Shown in pieces: positions 6,425 to 15,554 of a stretch of DNA of 31,187 nt. A program made the translations under genes and the position numbers. Positions within the stretch are counted from its first letter, which is position 1. Each line of letters begins with the position of its first letter. The stretch spans positions 1-31,187 of the forward strand of contig CAAELZ010000063.1 in assembly GCA_900756945.1 (NCBI GenBank). The letters run 5' to 3'. Origin of the DNA: an uncultured Collinsella sp. GTDB taxonomy: Bacteria > Actinomycetota > Coriobacteriia > Coriobacteriales > Coriobacteriaceae. Below the pieces are notes generated by a model. That model was not told the DNA's origin. It ran no database searches and worked only from the letters and a program-made list of their open reading frames with translations.

Positions 6425-8575
6425 ATGGCATCCAAATACTCCATGAACGACCGTCCCAGCTGGCCGCGCCGCGCCATCGTTACCGCCGGCGAGCCCTACG
6501 GCAACAAAGGCCTGCACTTTGGCCACGTCGGCGGCGTCTTTGTCCCTGCCGACTTCTTCGCCCGCTTCCTGCGCGACCGCCTGGGCCGCGAGAACGTCAT
6601 CTTCACCTCGGGCACCGACTGCTATGGCTCGCCCATCATGGAGAGCTACCGCAAGCTCAAGGAGAACGAGGGCTACGACAAGTCCATCGGCGAGTATGTC
6701 GAGTCCAATCACTCCCGCCAGGCCGCGACCCTCAACAACTACAACATCAGCTGCGATATCTACGGCGGCTCGGGCCTTGAGCCGGCTGCGCAGATTCACA
6801 ACGAGATGACCGCCGAGATTATCAAGCGCCTGCACGAGCAGGGCACCATCTCCAAGCGCTCCACGCTGCAGTTCTACGACGCCAAGGCCGGCACGTTCCT
6901 CAACGGCCGCCAGGTCATCGGCCGCTGCCCCATCCAGGGCTGCAAGTCCGAGAAGGCGTACGCCGACGAGTGCGACCTGGGCCACCAGTTTGAGCCCGAG
7001 GAGCTCATCGCGCCCAAGAGCCAGCTCACCGGCGAGGTGCCCGAGCTGCGCCCAGTCGACAATCTCTACTTTGATCTGCCGGCCTACCTCGACTTTATGA
7101 AGACCTATACCGCCAAGCTCGCCCAGAACCCGCAGGTTCGCTCCGTGGTCTCCAAGACCATGGAGGAGTGGCTGCTGCCGGCTCAGCTCTACATCCAGAA
7201 CAAGTTCCGCGAGGCCTTCGATGCCGTCGAGGACCAGCTCCCCGAGCACACCGTGCTGGAGCCCGAGGGCAACAAGAGCAGCTTTACCGTCACCTTCCCC
7301 AGCTGGAAGGAGCGCGACGATGCCCACGCGGTGCTCGCCAACGGCGGCGTGCGCTTCCGCAGCGGCAAGGCGCTCGTGCCCTTCCGCATCACCGGCAACA
7401 TCGACTGGGGCGTTCCGGTGCCCGAGGTCGATGGCGTGACCGACGTCACCTGCTGGTGCTGGCCCGAGAGCTTGTGGGCGCCCATCAGCTATACGCGCAC
7501 CGTGCTCGCGCGCGATGCCAAGGCCGCCGGCGTGACCGAGGGCGTCGCCGCCCGGGACGCCGCCCTCATGGGCGAACCCGCCGCCGATTCCACGCAGGTC
7601 CCCGCACCCACCTACCAGCACAGCTCGCTCGACTGGCGCGACTGGTGGTGCTCGGACGACGCTCAGATCTACCAGTTTATCGGTCAGGACAACATCTATT
7701 TCTACTGCATCGCGCAGACCGCCATGTGGGAGGCCCTGGGCTGGGATCTCACGCAGAGCACCGTCAGCGCCTGCTACCACCTGCTCTACATGGGCAAAAA
7801 GGCCAGCTCGTCCTCGCAGACGCCTCCCCCGCCGGCAGACGACCTGCTCAACCACTACACCTGCGAGCAGATGCGTGCGCACTGGCTGTCGCTCGGCCTG
7901 TCCGAGAAGCCGGTAAGCTTTAGCCCCAAGGCATACGACACGCGTGTGACCGGCAAGGACAAGAACGGCAACGAGGTACGCGCCTGCGACGACAAGCGCG
8001 TTATCGACCCGGCCCTTAAGGAGAGCGCCCTTTTGACCGGCGTGTTCAACCGCCTGGCCCGCAGCTGCTTCTACGGCGTCGCCGTCAAGGAAGGCGACGA
8101 GAGCCCCTACCGCAACGGCTGCATCCCCGCCGGTGCCGCCTCTGACACCGTGGTCGAAGCCGCCCAACAGGCAGCCCTCGCCTTTGAGCAGGCCATGTAC
8201 AAGTTCGAGACGCACCGCGCGCTTGCCGTGTGCGACGACTACCTGCGCGCCGCCAACAAGCGCTGGAGCGATGCCTCCAAGGCCGCCAACAAGCTCGAGG
8301 GCGAGCCGGCCAACGCCGCAATGACGCAGGCCCTTGTCGACGCCTTTACCGAGCTGCGCGTGGCGACCGTGCTCATGCACGGCATCGTCCCTGCCGGCTG
8401 CGAGCTCATCTGCGAGTACTTCGACGTTGACCCGGTCGCCTTCTTTAGCTGGGATAACATCTTCGCCTCCACGGATGAGTTTGTGGAGAGCCTGGGCGAG
8501 AAGCCCGGCGAGCACCGCGTGAAGCCGCTGCCCCCGCGCTTCGACTTCTTTAGCAAGCACGAGAGCCAGTACTAA
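6425..8575 (+). CDS. Class I tRNA ligase, methionyl-tRNA synthetase-like
   Basis: 716 residues; start at ATG 6425 with AAGGAG four bases upstream. The HIGH-type signature is HFGH at residues 31-34, in a context (TAGEPYGNKGLHFGH) very like MetRS. A zinc-knuckle-like insert has Cys168, Cys173, Cys183 and His187. The KMSKS-type loop is KASSSS at 459-464, following FIGQDNIYFY and HLLYMGKK. This keeps the KxSxS pattern but lacks the second lysine and the usual following arginine. The sequence between HIGH and KMSKS is longer than in common MetRS. The C-terminal helical anticodon-like domain is present (FNRLARSCF onward), with no EMAP-type tRNA-binding tail. It probably charges tRNA-Met; it could instead be a divergent paralogue beside a standard MetRS elsewhere. 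Confidence 0.85.
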   Translation: MASKYSMNDRPSWPRRAIVTAGEPYGNKGLHFGHVGGVFVPADFFARFLRDRLGRENVIFTSGTDCYGSPIMESYRKLKENEGYDKSIGEYVESNHSRQAATLNNYNISCDIYGGSGLEPAAQIHNEMTAEIIKRLHEQGTISKRSTLQFYDAKAGTFLNGRQVIGRCPIQGCKSEKAYADECDLGHQFEPEELIAPKSQLTGEVPELRPVDNLYFDLPAYLDFMKTYTAKLAQNPQVRSVVSKTMEEWLLPAQLYIQNKFREAFDAVEDQLPEHTVLEPEGNKSSFTVTFPSWKERDDAHAVLANGGVRFRSGKALVPFRITGNIDWGVPVPEVDGVTDVTCWCWPESLWAPISYTRTVLARDAKAAGVTEGVAARDAALMGEPAADSTQVPAPTYQHSSLDWRDWWCSDDAQIYQFIGQDNIYFYCIAQTAMWEALGWDLTQSTVSACYHLLYMGKKASSSSQTPPPPADDLLNHYTCEQMRAHWLSLGLSEKPVSFSPKAYDTRVTGKDKNGNEVRACDDKRVIDPALKESALLTGVFNRLARSCFYGVAVKEGDESPYRNGCIPAGAASDTVVEAAQQAALAFEQAMYKFETHRALAVCDDYLRAANKRWSDASKAANKLEGEPANAAMTQALVDAFTELRVATVLMHGIVPAGCELICEYFDVDPVAFFSWDNIFASTDEFVESLGEKPGEHRVKPLPPRFDFFSKHESQY

Positions 8576-8611
8576 ACACTCGACATGTAATGGAATGGGA
8601 AGGAAAGACGG

Positions 8612-9715
8612 ATGTCCAAGCCGCGTCGTCGTAAGCAGAAAAAGCAGGTCAAGGCCGAGCTCAAGCTCAGGCAGTTTGCCGCCACCGAGCTTTCCGACCA
8701 GCTTGCCGCCCAACCCTCCGCCGCCGACCTGCCGCGCTTTATGGTCGACACGGTCGCCGGCGCCTATGCCCCCACTGACGCTCAGCTCATGATCGAAGGC
8801 TTTGGCGCCGCGGCCACACGCCCAGTCACACTGCGCGCCAACACGCTCAAGGCGACCGCCGAGGACATCGCCGCCGCACTCGACGAGGCCGGCATCGCGC
8901 ACCAAACCGTTACCTGGTATCCGGACGCCTTCATCCTGCCCGAGGCCCAGGTTTCCGACCTGTGGGACCTCGACATCTACCGCGACGGCAAAATCTATCT
9001 GCAGAGCCTGTCGTCCATGATGCCGCCTTTGGTGTTGGGCGCCCAGGCAGGCGAGGACATCCTGGACATGTGCGCGGCCCCCGGTGGCAAGACGACGCAG
9101 ATCGCTGCCCTCACCCAGGGCCAGGCACACCTCACGGCCTGCGAGATGAGCATTCCCCGAGCCGAGAAGCTCGAAGCCAACCTCCATCGCCAAGGCGCCA
9201 AAAACGTGCCCGTCATGCGCATCGACGCACGCGAGCTCGACGAATTCTTCCGCTTTGACCGCATCCTGCTCGACGCCCCCTGCACCGGTACGGGCACCGT
9301 CATCAGCGGCAACGAGAAGAGTCTGCGCGGCCTCACCGAGCAGTTGCTCGGCAAGTGCGCCCGCTCGCAGCGAGCACTTCTGGATCGCGCCATGGGAGCC
9401 CTCAAACCGGGCGGCACGCTCGTCTATTCGACTTGTTCGATCTTGCCGCAGGAAAACGAGGACGCCTTGCAAGAGGCCCTCGACAAGCACATGGACTGCG
9501 AGCTTATCCCCCTCGACGGCACGCCGAGCAAAAGCGAAGCACGCCGCGCCCAGGATGCCGGCGAGGAGCCGCGCATCGAGTCCAACGCTCTCACCGAGGC
9601 AATCGCCGCGGGTCAGGTATCAGCCATCACCAACGGCATGCCCGGCACGCTCACCATCCCGCCCAGCCGCGACTTTGAGGGCTTCTACATCGCCCTGGTC
9701 CGAAAACGCGGCTAG
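8612..9715 (+). CDS. NOL1/NOP2/Sun-family RNA (cytosine-5) methyltransferase
   Basis: 367 residues; start at 8612 behind GGAAGGAAAG and 36 bases after the tRNA ligase stop, so co-transcription is likely. The SAM-binding motif I is ILDMCAAPGGKTTQ. The two family cysteines are Cys224 in DAPCTGTG and Cys275 in YSTCSI, which act in turn as product-release base and covalent nucleophile. A basic N-terminus (KPRRRKQKKQ) may contact RNA. The family modifies rRNA or tRNA; length and lack of an extra C-terminal domain fit RsmF-like or RsmB-like members, but the target base cannot be named from sequence. Confidence 0.9.
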   Translation: MSKPRRRKQKKQVKAELKLRQFAATELSDQLAAQPSAADLPRFMVDTVAGAYAPTDAQLMIEGFGAAATRPVTLRANTLKATAEDIAAALDEAGIAHQTVTWYPDAFILPEAQVSDLWDLDIYRDGKIYLQSLSSMMPPLVLGAQAGEDILDMCAAPGGKTTQIAALTQGQAHLTACEMSIPRAEKLEANLHRQGAKNVPVMRIDARELDEFFRFDRILLDAPCTGTGTVISGNEKSLRGLTEQLLGKCARSQRALLDRAMGALKPGGTLVYSTCSILPQENEDALQEALDKHMDCELIPLDGTPSKSEARRAQDAGEEPRIESNALTEAIAAGQVSAITNGMPGTLTIPPSRDFEGFYIALVRKRG

Positions 9716-9739
9716 CGCACGGATTCAAAACTCAACAAG

Positions 9740-9910
9740 CTATTCCCGTGCGCGCTTGTCCTGCTGGTCACGGTGCTGCTTAAGCGCCTCGCGTTCCTTG
9801 CGCTCGGCTCTTTTGCCCTTAATGGCCGTAACCACAAAATAGATGACCGCGGCGGCAACGATTGCGCCCACGCATAGGCCAATCGAGCCCAACATTGCTG
9901 TGAATTCCAT
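9740..9910 (-). CDS. Small membrane protein (56 residues)
   Basis: An ORF of 57 codons including the stop, starting at ATG 9910 with AGAGGTG about eight bases upstream. The protein begins MEFTAMLGSIGLCVG, has one hydrophobic helix (about residues 5-27, ending YFVVTAI), then a highly charged tail rich in Lys, Arg, Glu and Gln. This is the layout of single-pass anchor peptides. It converges on the methyltransferase gene with 24 bases between stops. No family recognised. Hydrophobic then charged composition and a good ribosome site argue that it is real. Confidence 0.6.
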   Translation of the reverse strand: MEFTAMLGSIGLCVGAIVAAAVIYFVVTAIKGKRAERKEREALKQHRDQQDKRARE

Positions 9911-10101
9911 TCCGCGTCACCTCTCTTTTAAACGGGACTTTCAAGATAGCCCCTCAATCCCCGCCACCACAGCTCCTTCACGTTCGCCGGCCCTTCGGTC
10001 TAACGGATGGCACGGCGGGGAAAAATCAACTCGTCAAACGATTTAGCAAGTACAATGCTGCCGGCACCCTGCCGGCCGTCATCACATAGAATCGAGCCTC
10101 C

Positions 10102-11193
10102 ATGGATGCCCTCAACGACCTAAACGAGCGCGTCGACGCCTTTGTCGGCACCAGCTCCTTCGACACGTCAGTCACGGCAAACGACCAAGCCCCCATCGAT
10201 GTTCCCGCCGAGGTTCACGAGGACATTGTCGCCTCGGTCGACTTCTCCGAGGTAGAACTTGCAGACGAATTTACCGAGCCCCAGGTGGCCGTAACTCCCA
10301 ACGGCCTTTTGCCCATGGAGCCGCTGCCCATCGACGGGCGTCTGCGCAAGGCGGCTCTCCGCATGCCCGATGAGATCGAGGAGGCCAGCGGCTTTACGCT
10401 CTTCGGTCGTCGCATCAAGTCGCTTATCTACACCACCGACGTCGCGGTCATCCGCAACTCCAACGCCGATGCCGTCTTTGCCGTTTACCCCTTCACGCCA
10501 CAGCCGGCCATTACGCAGGCGCTGTTGACCGTTGCCGAGTGCCCGGTCTTTGTAGGCGTGGGCGGCGGAACTACGACCGGTAAGCGCTCCGTACAGGTGG
10601 CAGCCGTCTCCGAGATGCAGGGCGCGGCGGGCTGTGTGGTCAACTCCCCTGCCACTGCCGAAATGATCGAGCACATCACCAACATCGCCGACATCCCCGT
10701 CATCGCCACGGTCGTACGTTGCGACGACGATGCTCACGCCAAAGTGCGCGCCGGAGCCAAGATCCTCAACATCGCGGCCGGCAAGAACACGCCCCAGGTC
10801 CTGCGCGAGCTGCGCGAGCACTATCCCAACCTGCCGCTCATCGCACCGGGCGGCAAGACGCCCGAGAGCATCCGTGAGACCATCGCCGCCGGCGCCAACG
10901 CCATCATTTGGACGCCGCCTTCGGCCCAGCAGCTGCAGACCGACATGATGCAGCGCTACCGCAAGATGAAGGAAGACGCCACGCCTGTCATCTCGCGCGA
11001 CGATGTGCCCATTATCGACCAGGTCGCCGCCGCCGAGGTCAGCCAGGTCGAGAATATGAATCCCGACGTGCCGATTCCCGACGAGGTCATCGAGCGCGTC
11101 GCTTCGATCCACGATCATATCGAGGAACGTCGCGCCAACCGCGGACTCAAGCCCTCGCTGCACGGCTTCTTCTTCCGCGGAAAGAAACGCTAA
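10102..11193 (+). CDS. Conserved protein with TIM-barrel-like core, function unknown
   Basis: 363 residues. The first 90 or so residues are acidic and look flexible. The core (about 95-290) alternates strands and helices in the manner of phosphate-binding TIM barrels: SLIYTTDVAVI, PVFVGVGGGTTTGKRS, GAAGCVVNSPA, IPVIATVV, AKILNIAAGKNTP, PLIAPGGKTPESI and ANAIIWTPPS. The glycine-rich GVGGGTTTGKRS and the late GGK.PE..R resemble the ligand loops of aldolase- or epimerase-type barrels, but no family motif is decisive. The C-terminal 70 residues are helical and end in a basic FFFRGKKR. The start has only a weak ribosome site. A clear terminator follows, so the gene is probably the end of its own transcript. 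Confidence 0.75.
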   Translation: MDALNDLNERVDAFVGTSSFDTSVTANDQAPIDVPAEVHEDIVASVDFSEVELADEFTEPQVAVTPNGLLPMEPLPIDGRLRKAALRMPDEIEEASGFTLFGRRIKSLIYTTDVAVIRNSNADAVFAVYPFTPQPAITQALLTVAECPVFVGVGGGTTTGKRSVQVAAVSEMQGAAGCVVNSPATAEMIEHITNIADIPVIATVVRCDDDAHAKVRAGAKILNIAAGKNTPQVLRELREHYPNLPLIAPGGKTPESIRETIAAGANAIIWTPPSAQQLQTDMMQRYRKMKEDATPVISRDDVPIIDQVAAAEVSQVENMNPDVPIPDEVIERVASIHDHIEERRANRGLKPSLHGFFFRGKKR

Positions 11194-11203
11194 CCGCAAC
11201 AGC

Positions 11204-11238
11204 AAGGCCCGCCCCGCAAACAACGGGACGGGCCTTTT
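11204..11238 (+). terminator. Rho-independent terminator after the TIM-barrel-like gene
   Basis: AAGGCCCGCCCCG pairs with CGGGACGGGCCTT across a short A-rich loop (one wobble pair), followed by TTTTCTGTTTTC. It lies ten bases after the stop codon at 11193. Confidence 0.85.
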
Positions 11239-11300
11239 CTGTTTTCGAATGTCAGGAGTGACAAGCGCAGCTGTTAAAACTGACAGTCAGCGCACGAACG

Positions 11301-12191
11301 CTAATCCACGCGCTTGTCGCCCATAAAGAAGAGCGCCACCGTACCAGGCCCGGTATGCGAGCCAATCAGAGTACCGATGTCATTGATCTCAATCTTGCCT
11401 TTAAGCTGCGGAACCTGTTCCTCAATCAGCGCCGCAACTGCCTCGGCATCCTCACGGCACGCCGAGTGCGACATGATGCACTTACCCGAATAATCCACAC
11501 CGTCCTGCACGTGTGCCATCATGGTCTTGGCCATCTCGGAAATCGCGCGCTTCTTAGTGCGAATCTTCTCACGTGGCGACAGCTTGCCATCGCAATCGAC
11601 CGTCATAAGCGGGCAAATCTTAAGCGCCGTGCCGATGATCGCACTCGCAGCCGAAATGCGACCGCCTCGTAGGTAGCTCGACAGATCGGTCGAGAAGAAC
11701 CAGTGGTGCAGGTTGAGTTTGTGCTCCTCGATCCAGGCAGCCGTCTCGTCGAGTGAAGCCCCGCTATCGCGCACGTCGGCGGCATATTCCAGCAACAGGC
11801 CAAAGCCCGAAGACGCCGCCAGCGAATCGATGACGCGCACCTTGCCGCCCTGGGGATAGCGATCCGCGAGCATCTGCGCCGCAACGCAGGCCGATCCATA
11901 CGTGCCCGAAATACCCGACGACAACGTCAGGTGCAGCACGTCTTTACCCTCGGCAACAAACGGCTCCCAAAACTCCTCGTACTCACCCACGCTCACCTGA
12001 GACGTCTTGGGCATGGCGCCCGCGGCAATCTGGGCAAAAAACTTGTCCGGCGTAATCGACTGATACAGATCGTCCGTATGGACAACATCGTCGATCTCGT
12101 AATGAAAACACACGACAGGGATATTGCGCGACGCAAAGAACTCACGGGTTCGGTCGGCGGCGGATTCACAGGTCAGGACAAAATCACTCAT
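11301..12191 (-). CDS. DegV-family fatty-acid-binding protein
   Basis: 296 residues; ATG 12191 is chosen because AAGGAG lies six bases upstream. DegV/FakB proteins hold a fatty acid and present it to the FakA kinase for phosphorylation. Family features: N-terminal strand with SAAD, KTSQVSVGEYEEF, LTLSSGISGTYGSA (the loop that binds the carboxyl group), VIDSLAASSGFG, LRGGRISAASAIIG and a C-terminal IGSHTGPGTVALFF. The length is close to the family norm. No fakA is in the window. It converges with the TIM-barrel-like gene and diverges from fbp. Confidence 0.93.
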   Translation of the reverse strand: MSDFVLTCESAADRTREFFASRNIPVVCFHYEIDDVVHTDDLYQSITPDKFFAQIAAGAMPKTSQVSVGEYEEFWEPFVAEGKDVLHLTLSSGISGTYGSACVAAQMLADRYPQGGKVRVIDSLAASSGFGLLLEYAADVRDSGASLDETAAWIEEHKLNLHHWFFSTDLSSYLRGGRISAASAIIGTALKICPLMTVDCDGKLSPREKIRTKKRAISEMAKTMMAHVQDGVDYSGKCIMSHSACREDAEAVAALIEEQVPQLKGKIEINDIGTLIGSHTGPGTVALFFMGDKRVD

Positions 12192-12511
12192 ATGAGGCTC
12201 CTTACTCATTGCTGCGCAAATTATCGCACAGTGAGCCTACATACGGTACATATGTCCACTATTTACCAAATCGAACCAAAAATAGCGAACATCTTTACCA
12301 CCATCGTCTCCACCGGCCCCACGCATAAATATCTGAGAAAACACCCTCTGTCGTCTCCACTCAACCGCCATATCTACCTCAACTAAATCGATTTACCAAA
12401 CCGTTCAGCCGACAATTCAGCCGCTGGCGCAAAATCGAAACAAAAGCGGCGCATACTGATAAACGTTTGACGCTGTTTATCAGTTTTACCAGCCCCATCG
12501 GAAGGTGTTTC
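12192..12511. other. Divergent intergenic region between degV and fbp
   Basis: About 320 bases with no supportable gene; it is A+T-richer than its surroundings, as expected of a two-way promoter region. Apart from the palindrome at 12455-12484 I see no clear structure. A minus-strand frame running from inside fbp into this area looks like a shadow. Confidence 0.5.
12455..12484 (+). promoter_or_regulatory. 10-bp perfect inverted repeat upstream of fbp
   Basis: ACTGATAAAC (12455-12464) and GTTTATCAGT (12475-12484) are exact complements around a 10-base centre and are followed by TTTT. It lies 28 bases before the fbp start. It could be a repressor operator or a weak attenuator hairpin. It overlaps a TTGACG word (12467-12472) that might serve as a -35 element, but no matching -10 is clear. 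Confidence 0.5.
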
Positions 12512-14428
12512 ATGGTCGCATTCGATCGCAACCCGCAAGACTTCAAGTATCTGCGCCTGCTGTCGAGACAGTTCCCCACCGAACAATCCGCGTTTACCGA
12601 AATTATCAACCTCTCGGCCATCCTCAACCTACCCAAGGGCACCGAGCATTTTATGAGCGACGTGCATGGCGAGTACGAAGCCTTTATGCACATCCTCAAC
12701 AACTGCTCGGGCGTCGTGCGCGAACATGTCGACGAGATCTTTGGTGACACGCTCTCCTTTGACGAAAAGGGCGAGCTGTGCACGCTCATCTACTACCCGC
12801 GCGAGAAGATCGACCTGGTCCGCAGCCAGCGCGAGGACTCACCAACCTGGTACAAGACGATGCTTGACCAGCTCATCATGGTCGCTCGTTCGCTTTCAAG
12901 CCGCTACACGCGCTCCAAGGTGCGTAAGGCCATCCCACGCGACTACGCCTACATCATCGACGAGCTGTTGCACACGCACCCGGACGAGAACAACTATCGC
13001 GTGCGCTATCACGAGCGCATCGTGGAGTCCATCCTGGAGACCGCCAGCGCCGACGACTTTATCGAGTCGCTCGCCTCGCTCATCAAGCGCCTGGCCGTCG
13101 ACCACCTGCACCTGGTGGGCGATATCTTCGACCGCGGCGGCGGCGCGGCCAAGATTATGGACCGCCTGCTCACCTACCATTCGCTCGACATCCAGTGGGG
13201 CAACCACGACCTGCTGTGGATGGGTGCTGCGGCCGGTGAGCCCGCCTGCATCGCCACGGTGCTGCGCAACAACCTACGCTACGACAACTACGAGATCCTG
13301 GAGAACGACTACGGCATCTCGCTGCGTGAGCTTGTCGCCTTTGCCGATGCCACCTACACCGACGGTGAGCCCATCACCCCGCTGATCAAGGCCATCAACG
13401 TGCTGCTCTTTAAGCTCGAGGGCCAGATTATCCAGCGCCACCCCGAGTTCGATATGACCGACCGCCTGTTACTCGACAAAATCGATCACGACACCGGCAC
13501 GGTCACGCTCGCCGACGGCAGTGTGTGGCCGCTCACGACCAACGACTTCCCCACCGTCGACCCGGCGGACCCCTATACGCTCACGCCCCAGGAGCAGCAC
13601 ATCATCGACAAGCTCGTGTCCGAGTTTGTCACCGCCGATCACCTGCATCGCCATATCGATTTCCTCTATTCCCACGGCTCGATGTACAAGGTCGCCAACG
13701 GCAACCTGCTGTTCCATGGCTGCGTGCCGCTCAACGAAGACGGCACCTTTAGCAGCATGAACTGTCTGGGCACCTGGCACGCTGGCCGCGATTATCTCGA
13801 TTTTTGCGACCACATCGCCCGCCGCGCCTGGCGCGTGGGCGACCGCGACGCCCTCGACTGGATGTGGTACCTGTGGATTGGCTTTAACTCACCCGCCAGC
13901 GGACGCCTGGTGCGTACCTTTGAGCGCGCCTATATCGCCGATAAGAGCACCTGGGTCGAGCCGATGGACCCGTACTTTACGCTTACCAAGTCGCCCTCGG
14001 TCTGCGATGACATCATGCGCGAGTTTGGCGTCGTGCCCATGGCATGTTCACCGACCGGCCACATCATCAACGGCCACACGCCCGTTAAAACCACCAAGGG
14101 TGAGCAGCCCATCCGCGCCGAGGGCAAACTGCTGGTCATCGATGGCGGCTTCTGCCGCGCTTACCATCCCAAGACGGGTATCGCCGGCTATACGCTCATC
14201 TCGAGCTCGCGCGGCTGCCGCCTCAAGTCGCACCGGGCCTTTACGACGGTTGCCGAGGCACTCACACGCAACGTGGACATCGAGAGCGAGACCAATCGTT
14301 TTGACCAAGCAGACCGTCGCCGCATGGTGAGCGACACCGATTCCGGTGTCAAGATCCGCAGCCAGATCCAGGACCTGCGCCAGCTGCTCGATGCATATAG
14401 AAACGGTGCTATCGAGGAGCGCGCCTAG
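12512..14428 (+). CDS. fbp: Fructose-1,6-bisphosphatase, class III
   Basis: 638 residues, the usual size for the class III enzyme found mainly in Firmicutes and some actinobacteria. It hydrolyses fructose 1,6-bisphosphate in gluconeogenesis. Metallophosphoesterase motifs: SDVHGEYEAF near residue 50, GDIFDRGGGAAKI about 205 and WGNHDLLWMG about 229, supplying the metal-binding Asp, His and Asn residues. Later family blocks include LLFHGCVPLNEDG, GLPYDCRD-equivalent LDFCDHIARRAW, GHTPVKTTKGEQPIRA and DGGFCRAYHPKTGIAGYTL. The start at ATG 12512 follows GGAAGGTG; upstream in-frame sequence lacks a site. The perfect inverted repeat in the leader may control it. Confidence 0.95.
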   Translation: MVAFDRNPQDFKYLRLLSRQFPTEQSAFTEIINLSAILNLPKGTEHFMSDVHGEYEAFMHILNNCSGVVREHVDEIFGDTLSFDEKGELCTLIYYPREKIDLVRSQREDSPTWYKTMLDQLIMVARSLSSRYTRSKVRKAIPRDYAYIIDELLHTHPDENNYRVRYHERIVESILETASADDFIESLASLIKRLAVDHLHLVGDIFDRGGGAAKIMDRLLTYHSLDIQWGNHDLLWMGAAAGEPACIATVLRNNLRYDNYEILENDYGISLRELVAFADATYTDGEPITPLIKAINVLLFKLEGQIIQRHPEFDMTDRLLLDKIDHDTGTVTLADGSVWPLTTNDFPTVDPADPYTLTPQEQHIIDKLVSEFVTADHLHRHIDFLYSHGSMYKVANGNLLFHGCVPLNEDGTFSSMNCLGTWHAGRDYLDFCDHIARRAWRVGDRDALDWMWYLWIGFNSPASGRLVRTFERAYIADKSTWVEPMDPYFTLTKSPSVCDDIMREFGVVPMACSPTGHIINGHTPVKTTKGEQPIRAEGKLLVIDGGFCRAYHPKTGIAGYTLISSSRGCRLKSHRAFTTVAEALTRNVDIESETNRFDQADRRRMVSDTDSGVKIRSQIQDLRQLLDAYRNGAIEERA

Positions 14429-14506
14429 CTCCACCCGTGGGGATTGGCTAAACTTGCTGAGTTTGTCATCCCCGCGGCGCTTCGGCGCCAGCTTAAGGCA
14501 GGTACC

Positions 14507-14902
14507 ATGCAAAAGCTCCTTGCGCAGATCATGAAATTTGGCGTCGTCGGTGTCATTGCCACGGTCATCGACTTTGGCATTATGAATCTGCTCCACTACG
14601 GTCTGGGCCTCAACATCCTAATCGCCAACACCAGCGGCTTTATCATCTCACTCATCTTTAACTACCTCGCCAGCATGAAGTACGTGTTTGCGCACAAGGA
14701 GGGCATGAGCCGCCGCCGCGAGTTCATTATCTTTGTCGTGCTGTCCGTGATCGGCCTGGTACTCAACGACGCTATCGTGTTGACACTCAACGCCGGTCTG
14801 GGACTCGAGGCCAATATCGCCAAGATCTGCGCCACCGCGCTTGTCATGGTCTACAACTTTGTGACCCGAAAGATCTTCCTGGAAGGCGACGAGACCAAGT
14901 AA
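14507..14902 (+). CDS. GtrA-family membrane protein, copy 1
   Basis: 131 residues with four predicted membrane segments. Start at ATG 14507 behind AAGGCAGG; a TTG 21 codons earlier has no spaced site. GtrA proteins are small four-helix proteins often linked to moving lipid-linked sugars across the membrane. Typical features: KFGVVGVIATVIDFGIMNLL in the first helix, FNYLASMKYVF after the second, and NFVTRKIFLEG at the end. No glycosyltransferase gene is adjacent. It follows fbp by 78 bases and is closely related to the next gene. Confidence 0.9.
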   Translation: MQKLLAQIMKFGVVGVIATVIDFGIMNLLHYGLGLNILIANTSGFIISLIFNYLASMKYVFAHKEGMSRRREFIIFVVLSVIGLVLNDAIVLTLNAGLGLEANIAKICATALVMVYNFVTRKIFLEGDETK

Positions 14903-15120
14903 CTCGCAACCTTACAGCTTTACGATGCCCACGGATGACGCACGTCGAGCGCTGTGTCGTTCGTGGGCTTTGCTCGTTTACGGGCAAATTTTCAACGTTT
15001 GCGGATTAGCTCTTGAAAATTTGGCGAGTTCGTATAGTTCTTGGCAAGGACCTTACGTTTCCCTTGCAAAAGCTCTAAAGTATCCTCTGCTCGATTCATC
15101 AACGCATTGGATGTGATTAC

Positions 15121-15528
15121 GTGCGCAAGGCACTGGCACAACCTCATACCAAGCAGTTCCTCAAGTTCGCTGTCGTGGGCCTTATCTCCTTTGGCATCGA
15201 CTGGGGTATGCTCATTGCGCTCGTCGAGCTGTTTCACCTCGACTTTTTGATGAGCACCACGGTCTCGTTTACCACCTCCGTTGTGGTCAACTACTGGCTC
15301 AGCATGAAGTACGTGTTCGACCACCGCGAGGGCATGAGCCGCAAGCGTGAGTTCACGATCTTCACCATCCTGTCGGTGATCGGCCTGGGCCTCAACGACC
15401 TATACATGTTTGTGGGCGTCACGTTTTTGAGCATCGGCTACCAAGCCATGAAGGCCATCGCCACGTTCCTCGTCACCTGGTACAACTACTTCAGCCGCCG
15501 CTTCTTCCTCGAGGGCGCACGGTCGTAG
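15121..15528 (+). CDS. GtrA-family membrane protein, copy 2
   Basis: 135 residues starting at GTG 15121; the ribosome site (GGATG) is weak, and no better start precedes the first helix. Four membrane segments as in copy 1, with shared blocks SMKYVF.H.EGMSR.REF.IF and LSVIGLGLND. This makes it a tandem duplicate that has since diverged. The 218-base gap before it is A+T-rich and holds no convincing gene, so it may have its own promoter. A strong terminator follows. Confidence 0.9.
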   Translation: MRKALAQPHTKQFLKFAVVGLISFGIDWGMLIALVELFHLDFLMSTTVSFTTSVVVNYWLSMKYVFDHREGMSRKREFTIFTILSVIGLGLNDLYMFVGVTFLSIGYQAMKAIATFLVTWYNYFSRRFFLEGARS

Positions 15529-15554
15529 TCGATTCGCTATTTGCTTGAATGTAT

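Noticed and set aside
6299..9490. Very long minus-strand open frame (over 1000 codons)
   Set aside because: It lies opposite two clear genes (MetRS-like ligase and RNA methyltransferase). Its product is Gly/Val/Leu/Ala-rich without domains, typical of the antisense frame of high-G+C genes.
12379..12789. Minus-strand frame across the fbp start
   Set aside because: Overlaps the conserved N-terminus of Fbp and has no family features.
14925..15116. 63-codon plus-strand frame between the GtrA genes
   Set aside because: No ribosome site, no domain and no hydrophobic pattern; more likely promoter or leader DNA of the second GtrA gene.
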